64,000 nucleotides of DNA. It comes from CALDTK01 sp965215215 (GTDB taxonomy: Bacteria; Bacteroidota; Bacteroidia; Chitinophagales; Saprospiraceae). Shown in pieces: positions 34,421-42,871 of this stretch; the stretch's first letter is position 1, and every line of letters begins with the position of its first letter. Below the pieces are notes generated by a model. It made no database searches and was not told the DNA's origin. It worked only from the letters and a program-made list of their open reading frames with translations. Location: the NCBI GenBank assembly GCA_965215215.1, contig OZ244043.1, forward strand, positions 2,356,001 through 2,420,000, written 5' to 3'. A program made the position numbers and the translations under genes.

Positions 34421-35342
34421 GCCTTCGCGGACGTCTTTCGAGCAGCTACTTCGGGTAAGGGAAGACAACGTCGATTTAGTATCCTTCGAGAAGGACTGGC
34501 ACCTCGTGCAGGTGTTTCGCACCCTGGCACGGTTTGCGGCGACACAAGAGGCCCGATTCGTATTTACTGGCGGCACGAGTCTCAGTAAGCGTGGCCTGAT
34601 CGCTCGATTCTCGGAAGACGCTGACTTCCTGATCGTCCCTCCGCAAGGCAAACTGCCCTCTCGGACCGTGCGTAGCGAAAGTCGTAAGGCGCTCGTCACC
34701 GCTATCATGACGGAACTTCCGGGATATACCGTGAAGATGAGCAGGTCTTTCGACGCTGGGTTCCAACAACTCGTAGAGATTTATTATCCAACCGTGTGTG
34801 ACGTCTCTCTCGGGGGCAGCCAATTGCGTCCCCACATCAGGTTGGAGATGCGATACACGGAAGGCTCACCTGCTACAACAATGCTGGATGTCCGCTCACT
34901 CGTAAACGAGACACTGTCTCAACCCGGGGAAGTCCAATTTGAAGCCCTTGAGCCGATTGTGATCGCAGCGAATAAGCTAGTTGGGCTCGCCTGGCGTGTA
35001 GTCCGCCGCGAGAAGGGCGACCTGAAAGAAGAGGACCGCAACCTCGTCCGTCACGTACACGATCTCGCCGCCTTGGAACCACTAATCCTTGCATCCCCAG
35101 ACGAGTTCAAGGATCTCGTTAAGGAAGTTATGGAGAAGGATCGCCCACGTTACTCCGATCTATCCGTGGAGCCAGACAACTTGTTGCGCCATGCGATCCG
35201 CCTTTTCACCGAGGACGGGCGCTACGAAGAGGAGTATAATCGGTTCGTAAGCCGGATGTCCTTCGCCCCGATCCCACAGCGGATCGCTTTCGCGCGGGCC
35301 TTCGACGCCTACCTCCGGATCGTCGACGTAGCGCGTGGCTAG
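34407..35342 (+). CDS. AbiEii-like nucleotidyltransferase toxin, module 2
   Basis: 311 residues, exactly the length of the module 1 toxin. GGTSLSKRGLIARFSED plus Asp-Ala-Asp, NKLVGLAWRVVRREKGDLKEED and RHVHDLAALEPL preserve the AbiEii motifs. N-terminal TSFEQLLRVREDNVDLVSFEKD is almost the same as in module 1, while the C-terminal third differs more. Both copies look intact, so the cell would carry two related toxins, each needing its cognate antitoxin. A mini-hairpin repeat follows 13 bases after the stop. Confidence 0.85.
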   Translation: MSAFEPSRTSFEQLLRVREDNVDLVSFEKDWHLVQVFRTLARFAATQEARFVFTGGTSLSKRGLIARFSEDADFLIVPPQGKLPSRTVRSESRKALVTAIMTELPGYTVKMSRSFDAGFQQLVEIYYPTVCDVSLGGSQLRPHIRLEMRYTEGSPATTMLDVRSLVNETLSQPGEVQFEALEPIVIAANKLVGLAWRVVRREKGDLKEEDRNLVRHVHDLAALEPLILASPDEFKDLVKEVMEKDRPRYSDLSVEPDNLLRHAIRLFTEDGRYEEEYNRFVSRMSFAPIPQRIAFARAFDAYLRIVDVARG

Positions 35343-35355
35343 GTTGCTGCCCCGA

Positions 35356-35370
35356 GTTTTGGCGAAAGCC
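35356..35370 (+). repeat. GNAA mini-hairpin repeat, exact consensus, intergenic
   Basis: GTTTTGGCGAAAGCC, 13 bases after the AbiEii 2 stop, same strand and similar place as the copy after module 1. Confidence 0.9.
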
Positions 35371-35504
35371 TTCCTCTTTTCTTCTGCCTCGTATCCACTC
35401 ACTGGGTGAGGGTGCTGGAACTCGACGCGTAACTTAGGGTAGGAGACTGCTAGATACTGTGCACTGTATTTTAGCCAACACCCCCAAGCGCCGCCCCCAA
35501 ACCC

Positions 35505-36716
35505 ATGACCCGCCTCACCCGCCTACTCACCGTCGCGACGATGCTCCAGGGCCGGAGCCTCCTCACGGCGGCGGTGGTCGCGGAGCGTTTTGGCGTAAGC
35601 CTACGGACGGTGTACCGAGACATGCAGCAACTGCGCGAAGCGGGCATCCCCGTACGCGTGGAAGCGGGGCGGGGCTACTCGCTGGCCACGGATTTCGTGC
35701 TCCGGCCCCCCGGCCTGACCGCCACCGAAACGGCGGCTCTCCTGACCGCCGAGAAGCTCATGGCCCGCGACAGTGACGAGAGCCTGGTCCGTGCGCACGC
35801 CTCCGCGATGGAGAAAATTCACACCGTACTGCCGTGGCAAGAACGGGTACCGGCCCGGGAACTTCGCGATCGGATTGCGGTGCTGCACAACCTGTCCGGC
35901 GCACGCTCGAGCCGCTACGCCTCGGTGGTGCACTCCGCGATTCGGGAGCGACGCGTACTGCGTTTCACCTACCACTCGCTGGGGAAGGGCGAAGTGACCG
36001 TGCGGGAGGTCGAGCCACTGGCTATCTATCAGTCCAAGACCAACTGGGTGCTGATCGGGTTTTGTCGCTTCCGGCTGGCGGAGCGCGAGTTTCGGCTGGA
36101 TCGGATACGCGATCTGGTTGCCACCGCGCAGCGCTACGGTGCGCGGGACTTCGAACTCGTCAGCTATTTTTTGGGAAATAGTCCGACTGCGCCCGCACCC
36201 CTGACAGCCCCTTGTCAATCGGCCGAGTCTGCTTTGCACCAGCAAACCAAGCAACTCATGCAAACCGTCCAACGACCTCGTCTCCGAATCGTCGGCATCG
36301 CCGTACGCACTTCCAACCAAAACGGCGATTCCGCCCGCGACATCCCCGCGCTGTGGCAGCGGTTCACCGCCGAAGACATCGCTTCGCAAATACCTCACGC
36401 CTCCGGTCAGGAGGTGTACTGCATCTACACCGACTACACGGGCGACCACACGGCTCCCTACACCTGCGTGCTCGGCCTGGCCGTGTCGGCGGTGCACGAA
36501 CTTCCCGCTGGCCTGCAGGCCGTGACCCTGGCGGAGGGCGCTTACGCAAAACACGTTGCGCGCGGCAATCTCAACGAAGGGGCTGTGTTTCGGGCCTGGA
36601 ACCATATCTGGGCCGCTGAGCTGGACAGGGCGTACGTAGCGGATTACGAAGTTTACGGCGCTGCTGCGCGAAACCCCGAGGCGGCCGAAGTCGAGATCTT
36701 TGTAGGAGTGCGGTAG
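35505..36716 (+). CDS. YafY-type HTH/WYL regulator fused to a GyrI-like effector domain
   Basis: 403 residues. An N-terminal HTH_11-type domain (VVAERFGVSLRTVYRDMQQL, residues ~25-55) precedes a WYL domain (VVHSAIRERRVLRFTYHSLG to VLIGFCRFRLAEREFRLDRI, ~140-205). From ~245 to the end it continues into a GyrI/AraC-effector-like module (QRPRLRIVGIAVRTSNQNG, DIPALWQRF, AYTD-like YCIYTDYTGDHTAPYT, LAEGAYAKHVARG). WYL regulators sense nucleotide or nucleic-acid ligands; GyrI-like domains bind small molecules. Such fusions occur in Bacteroidota and Firmicutes as one-component regulators. WYL regulators also frequent defence islands, which fits the location, but the target is unknown. Confidence 0.85.
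   Translation: MTRLTRLLTVATMLQGRSLLTAAVVAERFGVSLRTVYRDMQQLREAGIPVRVEAGRGYSLATDFVLRPPGLTATETAALLTAEKLMARDSDESLVRAHASAMEKIHTVLPWQERVPARELRDRIAVLHNLSGARSSRYASVVHSAIRERRVLRFTYHSLGKGEVTVREVEPLAIYQSKTNWVLIGFCRFRLAEREFRLDRIRDLVATAQRYGARDFELVSYFLGNSPTAPAPLTAPCQSAESALHQQTKQLMQTVQRPRLRIVGIAVRTSNQNGDSARDIPALWQRFTAEDIASQIPHASGQEVYCIYTDYTGDHTAPYTCVLGLAVSAVHELPAGLQAVTLAEGAYAKHVARGNLNEGAVFRAWNHIWAAELDRAYVADYEVYGAAARNPEAAEVEIFVGVR
35587..35601 (+). repeat. GNAA mini-hairpin repeat
   Basis: GTTTTGGCGTAAGCC: stem GGC/GCC, loop GTAA. It encodes part of the recognition helix of the WYL regulator (RFGVSL). Confidence 0.85.
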
Positions 36717-36768
36717 GGGTGATTGGCTCGCATAGCGTTACTATTACTACATATTAATCGCTCGCTCC

Positions 36769-36963
36769 GTGGAAGGAATTCTGTATTTAACTGACGATAA
36801 AAACAAGCGGCGCTTCGTCCAGATCGACCTCGATAAGTATGGTGGTGAGCAACTGCAAGACCTGATCGACGGGCTGGTAGCCAAATCCCGAAAAAACGAG
36901 GAGTCTGTTTCGCTCGAGGAGGCACTCGCCGAGCTTCGGGAAGCGAATAAATTCGATGAGTAA
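36769..36963 (+). CDS. Small antitoxin of a RelE-type module
   Basis: 64 residues from a GTG start. The N-terminal half is a short beta-rich segment (ILYLTDDKNKRRFVQIDLD) and the C-terminal half a charged helix (SVSLEEALAELREANKF), the layout of small antitoxins. It ends overlapping the start of a degenerate RelE-type toxin by eight bases (ATGAGTAA), which is the main reason for the call. The antitoxin frame is intact. The exact antitoxin family is not recognised. Confidence 0.7.
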   Translation: MEGILYLTDDKNKRRFVQIDLDKYGGEQLQDLIDGLVAKSRKNEESVSLEEALAELREANKFDE

Positions 36964-37217
36964 CCATACGGTCCGCTTCAAAAGGTCTGCGCTAAAAGAA
37001 CTCAAAAAAGCTCCCACGGCCGGAAGTAGCACGAATTACTGAAGCAATCCTAAGCTTGAGTCAAGACCCTCGTCCGCCAGGCTGCAAGAAATTAAAGGGG
37101 TATCGAAATCCCTAGCGTATACGCTCTGGTAATTACAGGGTGATTTATACCATATAAAGCCAGATCCTCGTAGTTGAGATTTTGGGGGTCGTGGATCGCA
37201 AGGATGCTTATCGATAA
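36956..37217 (+). pseudogene. RelE/ParE-type toxin, degenerate
   Basis: From ATG 36956 the toxin begins HTVRFKRSALKELKK, then frame is lost in a run of six A (37004-37009) so that the reading ends at 37042. In the next frame the toxin continues LPRPEVARITEAILSLSQ, PPGCKKLKGYRNP, TAG (37113-37115, at the place of a Trp), RIRSGNYRVIYTI, TAA (37155-37157, place of a Glu), and ILVVEILGVVDRKDAYR to 37217. All RelE landmarks (KxLxKLP, GYRNPWRIRSGxYRVIY, RKDxYR) are present, so the gene was inactivated by one frameshift and two stops. Confidence 0.85.
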
Positions 37218-37363
37218 TTGGACGCAACGGGAATTCAATCAATTGGTGGTACATATAGTGATAACCGTGCGCGGAAAACTTCGACGGACTTCTACATTAC
37301 GTGTGTTTCACGCCACCCGCTATCTTAAGCTCATCATTTATTGCTATGTTAATTCTTGCACCT

Positions 37364-39043
37364 ATGCGCGTATGCAGGATGATCTGCGTCCTGCTGCTCT
37401 TGGTTTACGTACCGACACACCTTGCCGCTCAGTCCTCCGGTAACCCCCTCTTCCCCGGGTGGTACGCCGACCCGGAAGGAGAAATCTTCGGCGATACCTA
37501 CTGGATCTACCCCACCTACTCCGCCGGTTACTTCGATCAGACCTTCATGGACGCCTTTTCGTCTAAGGACTTGGTCAATTGGACCAAACACGAGCGGGTC
37601 ATAGATGGGGCTGACGTGTCCTGGGCGGACTACGCGATGTGGGCGCCCTCGATCGAGAAAAAGGATGAGCGCTATTACCTCTTTTTCGGCGCTAACGACA
37701 TCCAAAATAACAATCAGACCGGTGGTATCGGGGTCGCGGTGAGCGATCGCCCGGAGGGGCCGTTCGTCGACCACATCGGCGAGCCGCTCATCGACGCCTT
37801 CCACAATGGCGCCCAGCCCATCGACCAGTACGTTTTCAAAGACACCGACGGACAGTACTACCTCATCTACGGCGGCCACGGCCACTGTAACATCGTCCGC
37901 CTCAACGACGAATTCAACGGCATCCTTCCCTTTGCCGATGGAGAACTCTACAAAGAGATCACGCCCGCCGGTTACGTGGAGGGATCGTTCATGTTCGTGC
38001 GCGACGGGAAGTACTACTTCATGTGGTCCGAAGGCTTCTGGGGCGCATCGAACTACCGGGTGGCCTACGCGATTTCGGACAATCCCCTCGGCCCGTTCGA
38101 GCGGAAGGGGACGATCCTGCGGGAGGACGCGAGCATCGCGAAGGGGGCCGGCCACCACTCGGTGATCCAGCAGCCCGGTGAGGACGAGTACTACATCCTG
38201 TACCACCGGCGACCGCTCGACAAAACGGGCGCGAACGACCGACAGGTGTGTATCGAGCACATGTACTTCGAACCCAACGGCGACATCCGCCCCGTGAAAC
38301 TCACCAACGAAGGCGTGCCCGCAAAACGCATCGGTAGTGGCGACGACGATGATGGCAACGACGACGCTACCAATGGACTCCTGGGTGAATACTTCGACGG
38401 CATGAACTTCGAGACCCCCGTACTCTCTCGAGTGGACCGGGCCGTTGACTTCGACTGGGGGAACAGCTCTCCGGACGGTCGCGTGAGCGACGAACGGTTT
38501 TCCGTGCGCTGGACCGGGACCATCACCCCGCGCTACTCCGAGGACTATACCTTTTACCTAAACACCGATAACGGTCGCCGCCTGTGGATCGACGGGGAGT
38601 TGGTCGTCGATGCGTGGGTAGACGATTGGGATATCGAATACGCCGGTTCGATTCGCCTGGAAGCCGGTCGGAAGTACGCCATCCGGATGGAGTACTTCGA
38701 GCACTGGGGGGACGCTTACGCTAAACTGGAGTGGTCGAGTGGGCAACAAGGCCGAGAGGTCGTACCTGCGGCTCAGCTGAGTCCAACGGGTGAAACGAAC
38801 GGGCGGTCCTCCGAGCTTGCCGGCCCCCTCGCCTTGTTCCCGAATCCGACTTCCCACACCCTGCGCGTTGCGGGTGCGGTTGCCGGCAAGCGCTACGTGC
38901 TGTATTCGGCGCTCGGGGAAGAGCTTCGGAGCTACGGCGGGCAGGAGTTGAGTGAGCCCGTGCTCGTCGCCGATTTGCCGAACGGGATGTATTTCCTCCG
39001 GGAGACGGAGTCGGGGGTGACCTCGAGGTTCGTTAAGCGGTAG
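37364..39043 (+). CDS. Secreted GH43-type glycoside hydrolase with PA14 domain and type IX sorting tail
   Basis: 559 residues from ATG 37364 (an in-frame ATG at 37346 would add six residues); signal peptide CVLLLLVYVPTHLAAQ. Residues ~25-320 are a five-bladed GH43/GH-F-like propeller: WYADPEGEIFGDTYWIYPTY with the catalytic base Asp, MWAPSIEKKDERYYLFF, and YVEGSFMFVRDGKYYFMWSE with the catalytic Glu. An acidic linker leads to a PA14 domain (~345-465, VRWTGTITPRYSEDYTFYL, DNGRRLWIDGELVVD) and a type IX sorting domain (ALFPNPTSHTLRVAG to the end). It probably removes arabinose or xylose from plant or algal polysaccharide outside the cell. Confidence 0.88.
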   Translation: MRVCRMICVLLLLVYVPTHLAAQSSGNPLFPGWYADPEGEIFGDTYWIYPTYSAGYFDQTFMDAFSSKDLVNWTKHERVIDGADVSWADYAMWAPSIEKKDERYYLFFGANDIQNNNQTGGIGVAVSDRPEGPFVDHIGEPLIDAFHNGAQPIDQYVFKDTDGQYYLIYGGHGHCNIVRLNDEFNGILPFADGELYKEITPAGYVEGSFMFVRDGKYYFMWSEGFWGASNYRVAYAISDNPLGPFERKGTILREDASIAKGAGHHSVIQQPGEDEYYILYHRRPLDKTGANDRQVCIEHMYFEPNGDIRPVKLTNEGVPAKRIGSGDDDDGNDDATNGLLGEYFDGMNFETPVLSRVDRAVDFDWGNSSPDGRVSDERFSVRWTGTITPRYSEDYTFYLNTDNGRRLWIDGELVVDAWVDDWDIEYAGSIRLEAGRKYAIRMEYFEHWGDAYAKLEWSSGQQGREVVPAAQLSPTGETNGRSSELAGPLALFPNPTSHTLRVAGAVAGKRYVLYSALGEELRSYGGQELSEPVLVADLPNGMYFLRETESGVTSRFVKR

Positions 39044-39216
39044 GTAGCCTCGTTCGGTTGGGGCGCGTTTCGTGAGTATTCTACGCTTTTCCCTCAGTAA
39101 ATTCTTACTCTTGTGCGCACTTCAGCCCTAGTACGAGCTTTACTTCATTCTCGTCACCAAGCCGAGTAGACAATACGCACGCTTGCGCGTTATAGAGCTT
39201 ACTTAGCCCGTGCGGT

Positions 39217-40044
39217 ATGGACCACCTAAACGACAAGCTAGGCAATCCACCCCTGACGGAGGCGGTATTCACGGTAAAGTGGGCTCTCGCGAACGTAGCA
39301 CAACAATTCAAGTTCGATGTCGGACTCGAAGAGGCAGTGTACAAGTTGCGCAAGATTAGCATTGAGGAGTACCCCCGTTTCGAAAGACGCTTACCGCCCG
39401 GGTTTGCCATTCCGATCACACTCAACTTCGAGCCTTTTTACCGGCTACTCCCCAGTGAAGGCGATTATCCTCAGCTTGAGCTTGGTTCGGGAGTGTTCAT
39501 CGTTAGAGAACTAGGGGAATCGTACGAATTCGAAGCGTTCGCAGAGCTCGTCAGCACTCAAATAGAGCGGCTCCAGCAGGCTTATACAGATTTGGCCGAC
39601 CGAGATGCCGTTCTTCAACCGAGACAACTCAATTTCTTTCAGCATAACCGAATAGACCTTAATGAGTGGGACAGATTTAACGGGCGATCACCTGGCACTA
39701 CAATCGCAAGCTCCTTCATTTCCGACACACTCAACTACGGTGTGGAATCGCCCCTTCGTGAGCTCGACGCCGCGACCCTCTTCAGACAGGAGCTATCTCG
39801 TACCTATCAACTGGCCGACGATATCGGTGTCTACACGCTGACGATTAGTGATGCGAGCAACGCTCCTGACCGGCAGGTCGTTGAATGGGAACAAGGCATC
39901 ACTTTTGAGCTATCAGGCAGTGATTTCGATAGTGAAATTGTCACCAACTGGCTGCGCCGAGCGCACCGAAAGACCCACCAGGCGTTGAAATTGTTACTTT
40001 CAGATACTACATTACGAGCGTTCATAGACCCTTCCAACACATGA
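39217..40044 (+). CDS. TIGR04255-type protein
   Basis: 275 residues. The N-terminus LGNPPLTEAVFTVKWALANVA and the overall layout (mixed alpha/beta, WxxxNRI-like FFQHNRIDLNEW near the middle) match the sporadically distributed TIGR04255 family, whose function is unknown. It is the first of three tightly packed genes: the next starts on its stop codon (ATGA). Composition is less GC-rich than the housekeeping genes, suggesting transfer. Such proteins appear scattered in accessory regions, so a defence or mobile-element role is possible but unproven. Confidence 0.7.
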   Translation: MDHLNDKLGNPPLTEAVFTVKWALANVAQQFKFDVGLEEAVYKLRKISIEEYPRFERRLPPGFAIPITLNFEPFYRLLPSEGDYPQLELGSGVFIVRELGESYEFEAFAELVSTQIERLQQAYTDLADRDAVLQPRQLNFFQHNRIDLNEWDRFNGRSPGTTIASSFISDTLNYGVESPLRELDAATLFRQELSRTYQLADDIGVYTLTISDASNAPDRQVVEWEQGITFELSGSDFDSEIVTNWLRRAHRKTHQALKLLLSDTTLRAFIDPSNT

Positions 40045-40487
40045 GCTACACCGCTGAGAAAGCTTGGAAATCGAGAGAAAGCCGTGTCTGGACGACGCAA
40101 AACGAGCAGAGCAATTCGCTGACGTTAGATCGTGACGACTGGCCATCGCCTGCAAACCAAGCAATTATTTCTACAATTATATCGTTCGGCGAACTACCGG
40201 ACGACTGGGATTCTTACGGGGCACTAGCGCCGGATGAGAGTGTTGTTACGTGTGCATATGGTGCTGTGATTGCACTCGATCAGCATAAGATCACGGTTAC
40301 GCGTGCTACCCCCGGGGCTGGCAACAACATTGAACTCCGCTTCCAATTCGAAGGGGCCCTGGTGAGAGTAGAGATTGACGACGAAGAGTGGCAGGTCGCT
40401 ATCGAGCGCGTTGGACAGCCTACCCAGTATCAGACCATAGAGCCTTCCGTCGCTAAAAACGTACACGCCCTCCTTACAAGAGTGTAG
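40041..40487 (+). CDS. Hypothetical protein, 148 residues, second gene of the TIGR04255 cassette
   Basis: Starts on the stop of the previous gene (ATGA), so translation is coupled. The recognisable feature is GELPDDWDSYGALAPDESVV (LPxxWDxYGA), a motif I associate with small proteins encoded beside TIGR04255 genes. The C-terminal part is a beta-rich domain (IELRFQFEGALVRVEID, WQVAIERVG). No membrane segment or catalytic motif is visible. Function unknown. Confidence 0.7.
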   Translation: MSYTAEKAWKSRESRVWTTQNEQSNSLTLDRDDWPSPANQAIISTIISFGELPDDWDSYGALAPDESVVTCAYGAVIALDQHKITVTRATPGAGNNIELRFQFEGALVRVEIDDEEWQVAIERVGQPTQYQTIEPSVAKNVHALLTRV

Positions 40488-40505
40488 CGTGAGGTAAAAT
40501 AAGGC

Positions 40506-40988
40506 GTGAAGATCCGCGGAGATGATATCCTGTTCCGCCGGGTTAAATCCGCGCATCCCGAGCACTGGGCTGACGGGAAACCATTAGCGCCTGCCTTCGG
40601 TTTGGCGAGTGCCAGGCCGAGGAGACTCGACGCATCCGGCCAACCCATCGCGGGGAAGGCCGGCAAGTACGAGCGTGGCTACTCTGTGAACGTCGCCCGA
40701 TTAAGTTCAGTAACAGAAACACTTGGATCCGCTCCTCACGACTATACCGTAGTTGGCTTTAAGGCAAACGAGCTTATAGCCGCTGGCTTCGAGCTTGAAG
40801 CTGATCCTGTAGACGAACGTCACCCCGCTTACGCCCGGACGCTGGTGATTAATCTGGCCCACGCCCTGGTGATTCGAGTGGGAGCCTTTGCGCTCTATCG
40901 ACAGGAGGGAAAGGATCGCTTATCTGCACTTTGCTATGTAGTAGACCAAACCACAGGGGATTTGGAGGACAAGTACTTCGGTGAGTAG
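40506..40988 (+). CDS. Hypothetical protein, 160 residues, third gene of the TIGR04255 cassette
   Basis: GTG start 18 bases after the previous stop. The protein opens KIRGDDILFRRVKSAHPEHW, has a basic segment with AGKAGKYERGYSVNVARL and a C-terminal hydrophobic strand pair LVINLAHALVIRVGAFALY followed by LSALCYVVDQTTGDLEDKY. I do not recognise it. With the two genes before it, it forms a compact operon-like accessory unit of about 1.8 kb with lower GC than its flanks. Confidence 0.65.
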   Translation: MKIRGDDILFRRVKSAHPEHWADGKPLAPAFGLASARPRRLDASGQPIAGKAGKYERGYSVNVARLSSVTETLGSAPHDYTVVGFKANELIAAGFELEADPVDERHPAYARTLVINLAHALVIRVGAFALYRQEGKDRLSALCYVVDQTTGDLEDKYFGE

Positions 40989-41084
40989 AAGTGAGTCTGA
41001 GAGGTGTGACGCGGGAAAACTTCAGGTATTTTGACGCATAATGCCAGGTTGTAAGGCTCGTTCGGCGGGCTGGGACTTACAGGT

Positions 41085-41858
41085 CTACCTGTCCCGCCCG
41101 GCACCCTCCTCACTTCCCGCAATCCCCTCCCCACCCCAACGAAAAGGCGAAGGCGGCAAGGCCTCCGTCCGCCGCCAACTCAGCCACTTGATCGTCCGAC
41201 CCGCCTTGAGGTGCTTGCCCTCGTAGTGGGTTTGGTGCACGAGCTCCGGGTGGGGTAGGGTAGGCTCGGCGTACACGTCGGCGTGGTCCTCGGTGAGGGC
41301 GAAGAATTCGGACTGTACGTCCGCATGGCGGGAGTACTCGTAGAGGGTATCGTCGTCGGTTTTGAGGTGGAGGAGTCCGCCGTGCGCCAACACGCGGGCG
41401 TAGTTGACCCAAAAACGCGGCGAGGTGAGGCGGCGATTCTCGGAGCCGGCCTTGAGGAACGGGTCCGGGAAAGTGATCCAGATCTCGGCGACCTCCCCGA
41501 CGGCGAAGAAGTGGTCGAGGTCCTCGATCCGGGTGCGCAGGAAAGCCACGTTCGGCAACTCCTCGTCGCGGGCCTCGGTGGCGCCGAGGTAGATGCGGGC
41601 GCCCTTCACGTCGACGCCGACGAAGTTGCGCCCGGGGTGCGCGCGGGCGAGGGCGAGGGCGTACTCCCCGCGGCCGCAGGCGAGCTCGAGGGTGAGGGGG
41701 CGGTCGTTGCGGAAGTGGTCGCGCGCCCAGCGGCCGCGCAGGTCGATGGGTGCGCCGTCCTTGCCCACGACCTCGTGGTGCTGGGGCGCCTTGGCTTCGT
41801 AGTAGTTGGCGTAGGTCTGGAGCTGGGCGAAGCGCCAGAGCTTATTGCGGCGAGACAT
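41085..41858 (-). CDS. trmB: tRNA (guanine(46)-N7)-methyltransferase
   Basis: 257 residues. It methylates N7 of G46 in tRNA using SAM. Motifs: LTLELACGRGEYALALA (SAM binding), NFVGVDVKGARIY, VAEIWITFPDPFLK (the TrmB signature with the catalytic Asp) and LHLKTDDDTLYEY. Compared with the usual ~215-225 residues there is a C-terminal extension of about 28 residues rich in Gly, Pro and Glu (LPPSPFRWGGEGIAGS), likely read-through of former intergenic DNA. Start ATG is unambiguous. Confidence 0.93.
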   Translation of the reverse strand: MSRRNKLWRFAQLQTYANYYEAKAPQHHEVVGKDGAPIDLRGRWARDHFRNDRPLTLELACGRGEYALALARAHPGRNFVGVDVKGARIYLGATEARDEELPNVAFLRTRIEDLDHFFAVGEVAEIWITFPDPFLKAGSENRRLTSPRFWVNYARVLAHGGLLHLKTDDDTLYEYSRHADVQSEFFALTEDHADVYAEPTLPHPELVHQTHYEGKHLKAGRTIKWLSWRRTEALPPSPFRWGGEGIAGSEEGAGRDR

Positions 41859-41898
41859 AGGGGCTGGGGTTTGCGGTAAAATTGGCGCTGTCCGACCG

Positions 41899-41913
41899 GT
41901 TTTCGCGAAAGCG
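41899..41913 (+). repeat. GNAA mini-hairpin repeat, CGC/GCG stem, intergenic
   Basis: GTTTTCGCGAAAGCG: compensated stem, loop GAAA, 40 bases upstream of trmB. Confidence 0.85.
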
Positions 41914-42101
41914 GAGCAAGGTTAAGGCAGACGTTAGCTAAGGGTTTTAACCTACCGTTTTGTTAAATTGGCTTCGGCTTAACGCCTTGATACGGGGAGA
42001 GTTAAAATGGAGTTAGACCGTTGCGTGACGCTAGCAGGGGGTAGGGCGACCGAGTACGTTTGGTTCGCCAATCAGTTAGAGCGGCACAAAACGCAAACCT
42101 C

Positions 42102-42773
42102 ATGAAAAGCTTCTTCACCGCCCTCCTCCTCTCCATCTCCGGCCTCGCTTTCGGACAAGCCGTCGAAGCGCAAGGCGTACCCACGCGGGCCTGGCAAACC
42201 CACACGCACGCCCTCACGCTACAGGAAGGCTTCGGGTGGCGCGCGATCGAGAACTCGGCTATCAGAACGCAGTCCGTAGATGGCGTGAGCGGATACGTGA
42301 GCAACTACGAGAAAACGACCACTCCGGCCGGGCCGTCTACGACCCTGGCCTACGACTACCGCGTCGGCCGGATCTTCTCGATCGGCGCGGCGGTCGGACA
42401 CCAAGCTCAGCGACAGGAGCTGTTGCGGGAGTCGGGCTTCGACGGAGCGTTGGAGACCCTCCGTGGGACGGCCAAGGTGAACCGCTTCTTCTTCAGTGGC
42501 CGTACGCTGTTTCACTACGGACTGGGCAAGAACTTCGAGTTTTACAGCGGTCTCCGCTTCGGGGTGATACGGCGTACGGTCTCGACGACGGGGGACTTCG
42601 CCGACGCGGAGGTGCGGACCGAACTCGGTCTCGGCGAAGACCGGCTGCGTCCCCAAGTAACGCTGATCCCCTTCGGGTTCAAGGCTTACGTCGGCAACCA
42701 CGTTTACCTCGGTGCGGAGACGATGTTTGGTACGCCACACGTGGTGGCCGCGCAGCTCGGGTACCGCTTCTGA
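42102..42773 (+). CDS. Outer-membrane beta-barrel-like protein
   Basis: 223 residues with signal peptide SFFTALLLSISGLAFGQ and a mature region of alternating beta strands ending in the aromatic residue Phe (VAAQLGYRF), the usual mark of a small outer-membrane barrel. Strands such as TLAYDYRVGRIFSIGAAVG and FEFYSGLRFGVIRR are visible. The start ATG 42102 excludes an in-frame upstream stretch. No specific family can be named. A mini-hairpin repeat lies just after the stop. Confidence 0.75.
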   Translation: MKSFFTALLLSISGLAFGQAVEAQGVPTRAWQTHTHALTLQEGFGWRAIENSAIRTQSVDGVSGYVSNYEKTTTPAGPSTTLAYDYRVGRIFSIGAAVGHQAQRQELLRESGFDGALETLRGTAKVNRFFFSGRTLFHYGLGKNFEFYSGLRFGVIRRTVSTTGDFADAEVRTELGLGEDRLRPQVTLIPFGFKAYVGNHVYLGAETMFGTPHVVAAQLGYRF

Positions 42774-42783
42774 TCTACGGTTA

Positions 42784-42798
42784 GCCTTTCGGCAAAAC
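42784..42798 (-). repeat. GNAA mini-hairpin repeat, GCC/GGC stem, intergenic
   Basis: Minus strand GTTTTGCCGAAAGGC, ten bases after the stop of the barrel gene, between converging genes. Confidence 0.85.
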
Positions 42799-42871
42799 TC
42801 GGACTGCGCTTGCTGGATAACAGCGGGCGCACTTTGCCGTGGAGGAAGGTGCGATCACCGGGATCGCGTGC

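Noticed and set aside
31263..37157. Stop-codon reassignment or programmed read-through to explain in-frame stops in hsdM, higB and relE
   Set aside because: Different stop codons are involved, relE also has a frameshift, and all other genes use TAA, TAG and TGA as normal ends; decay is simpler.
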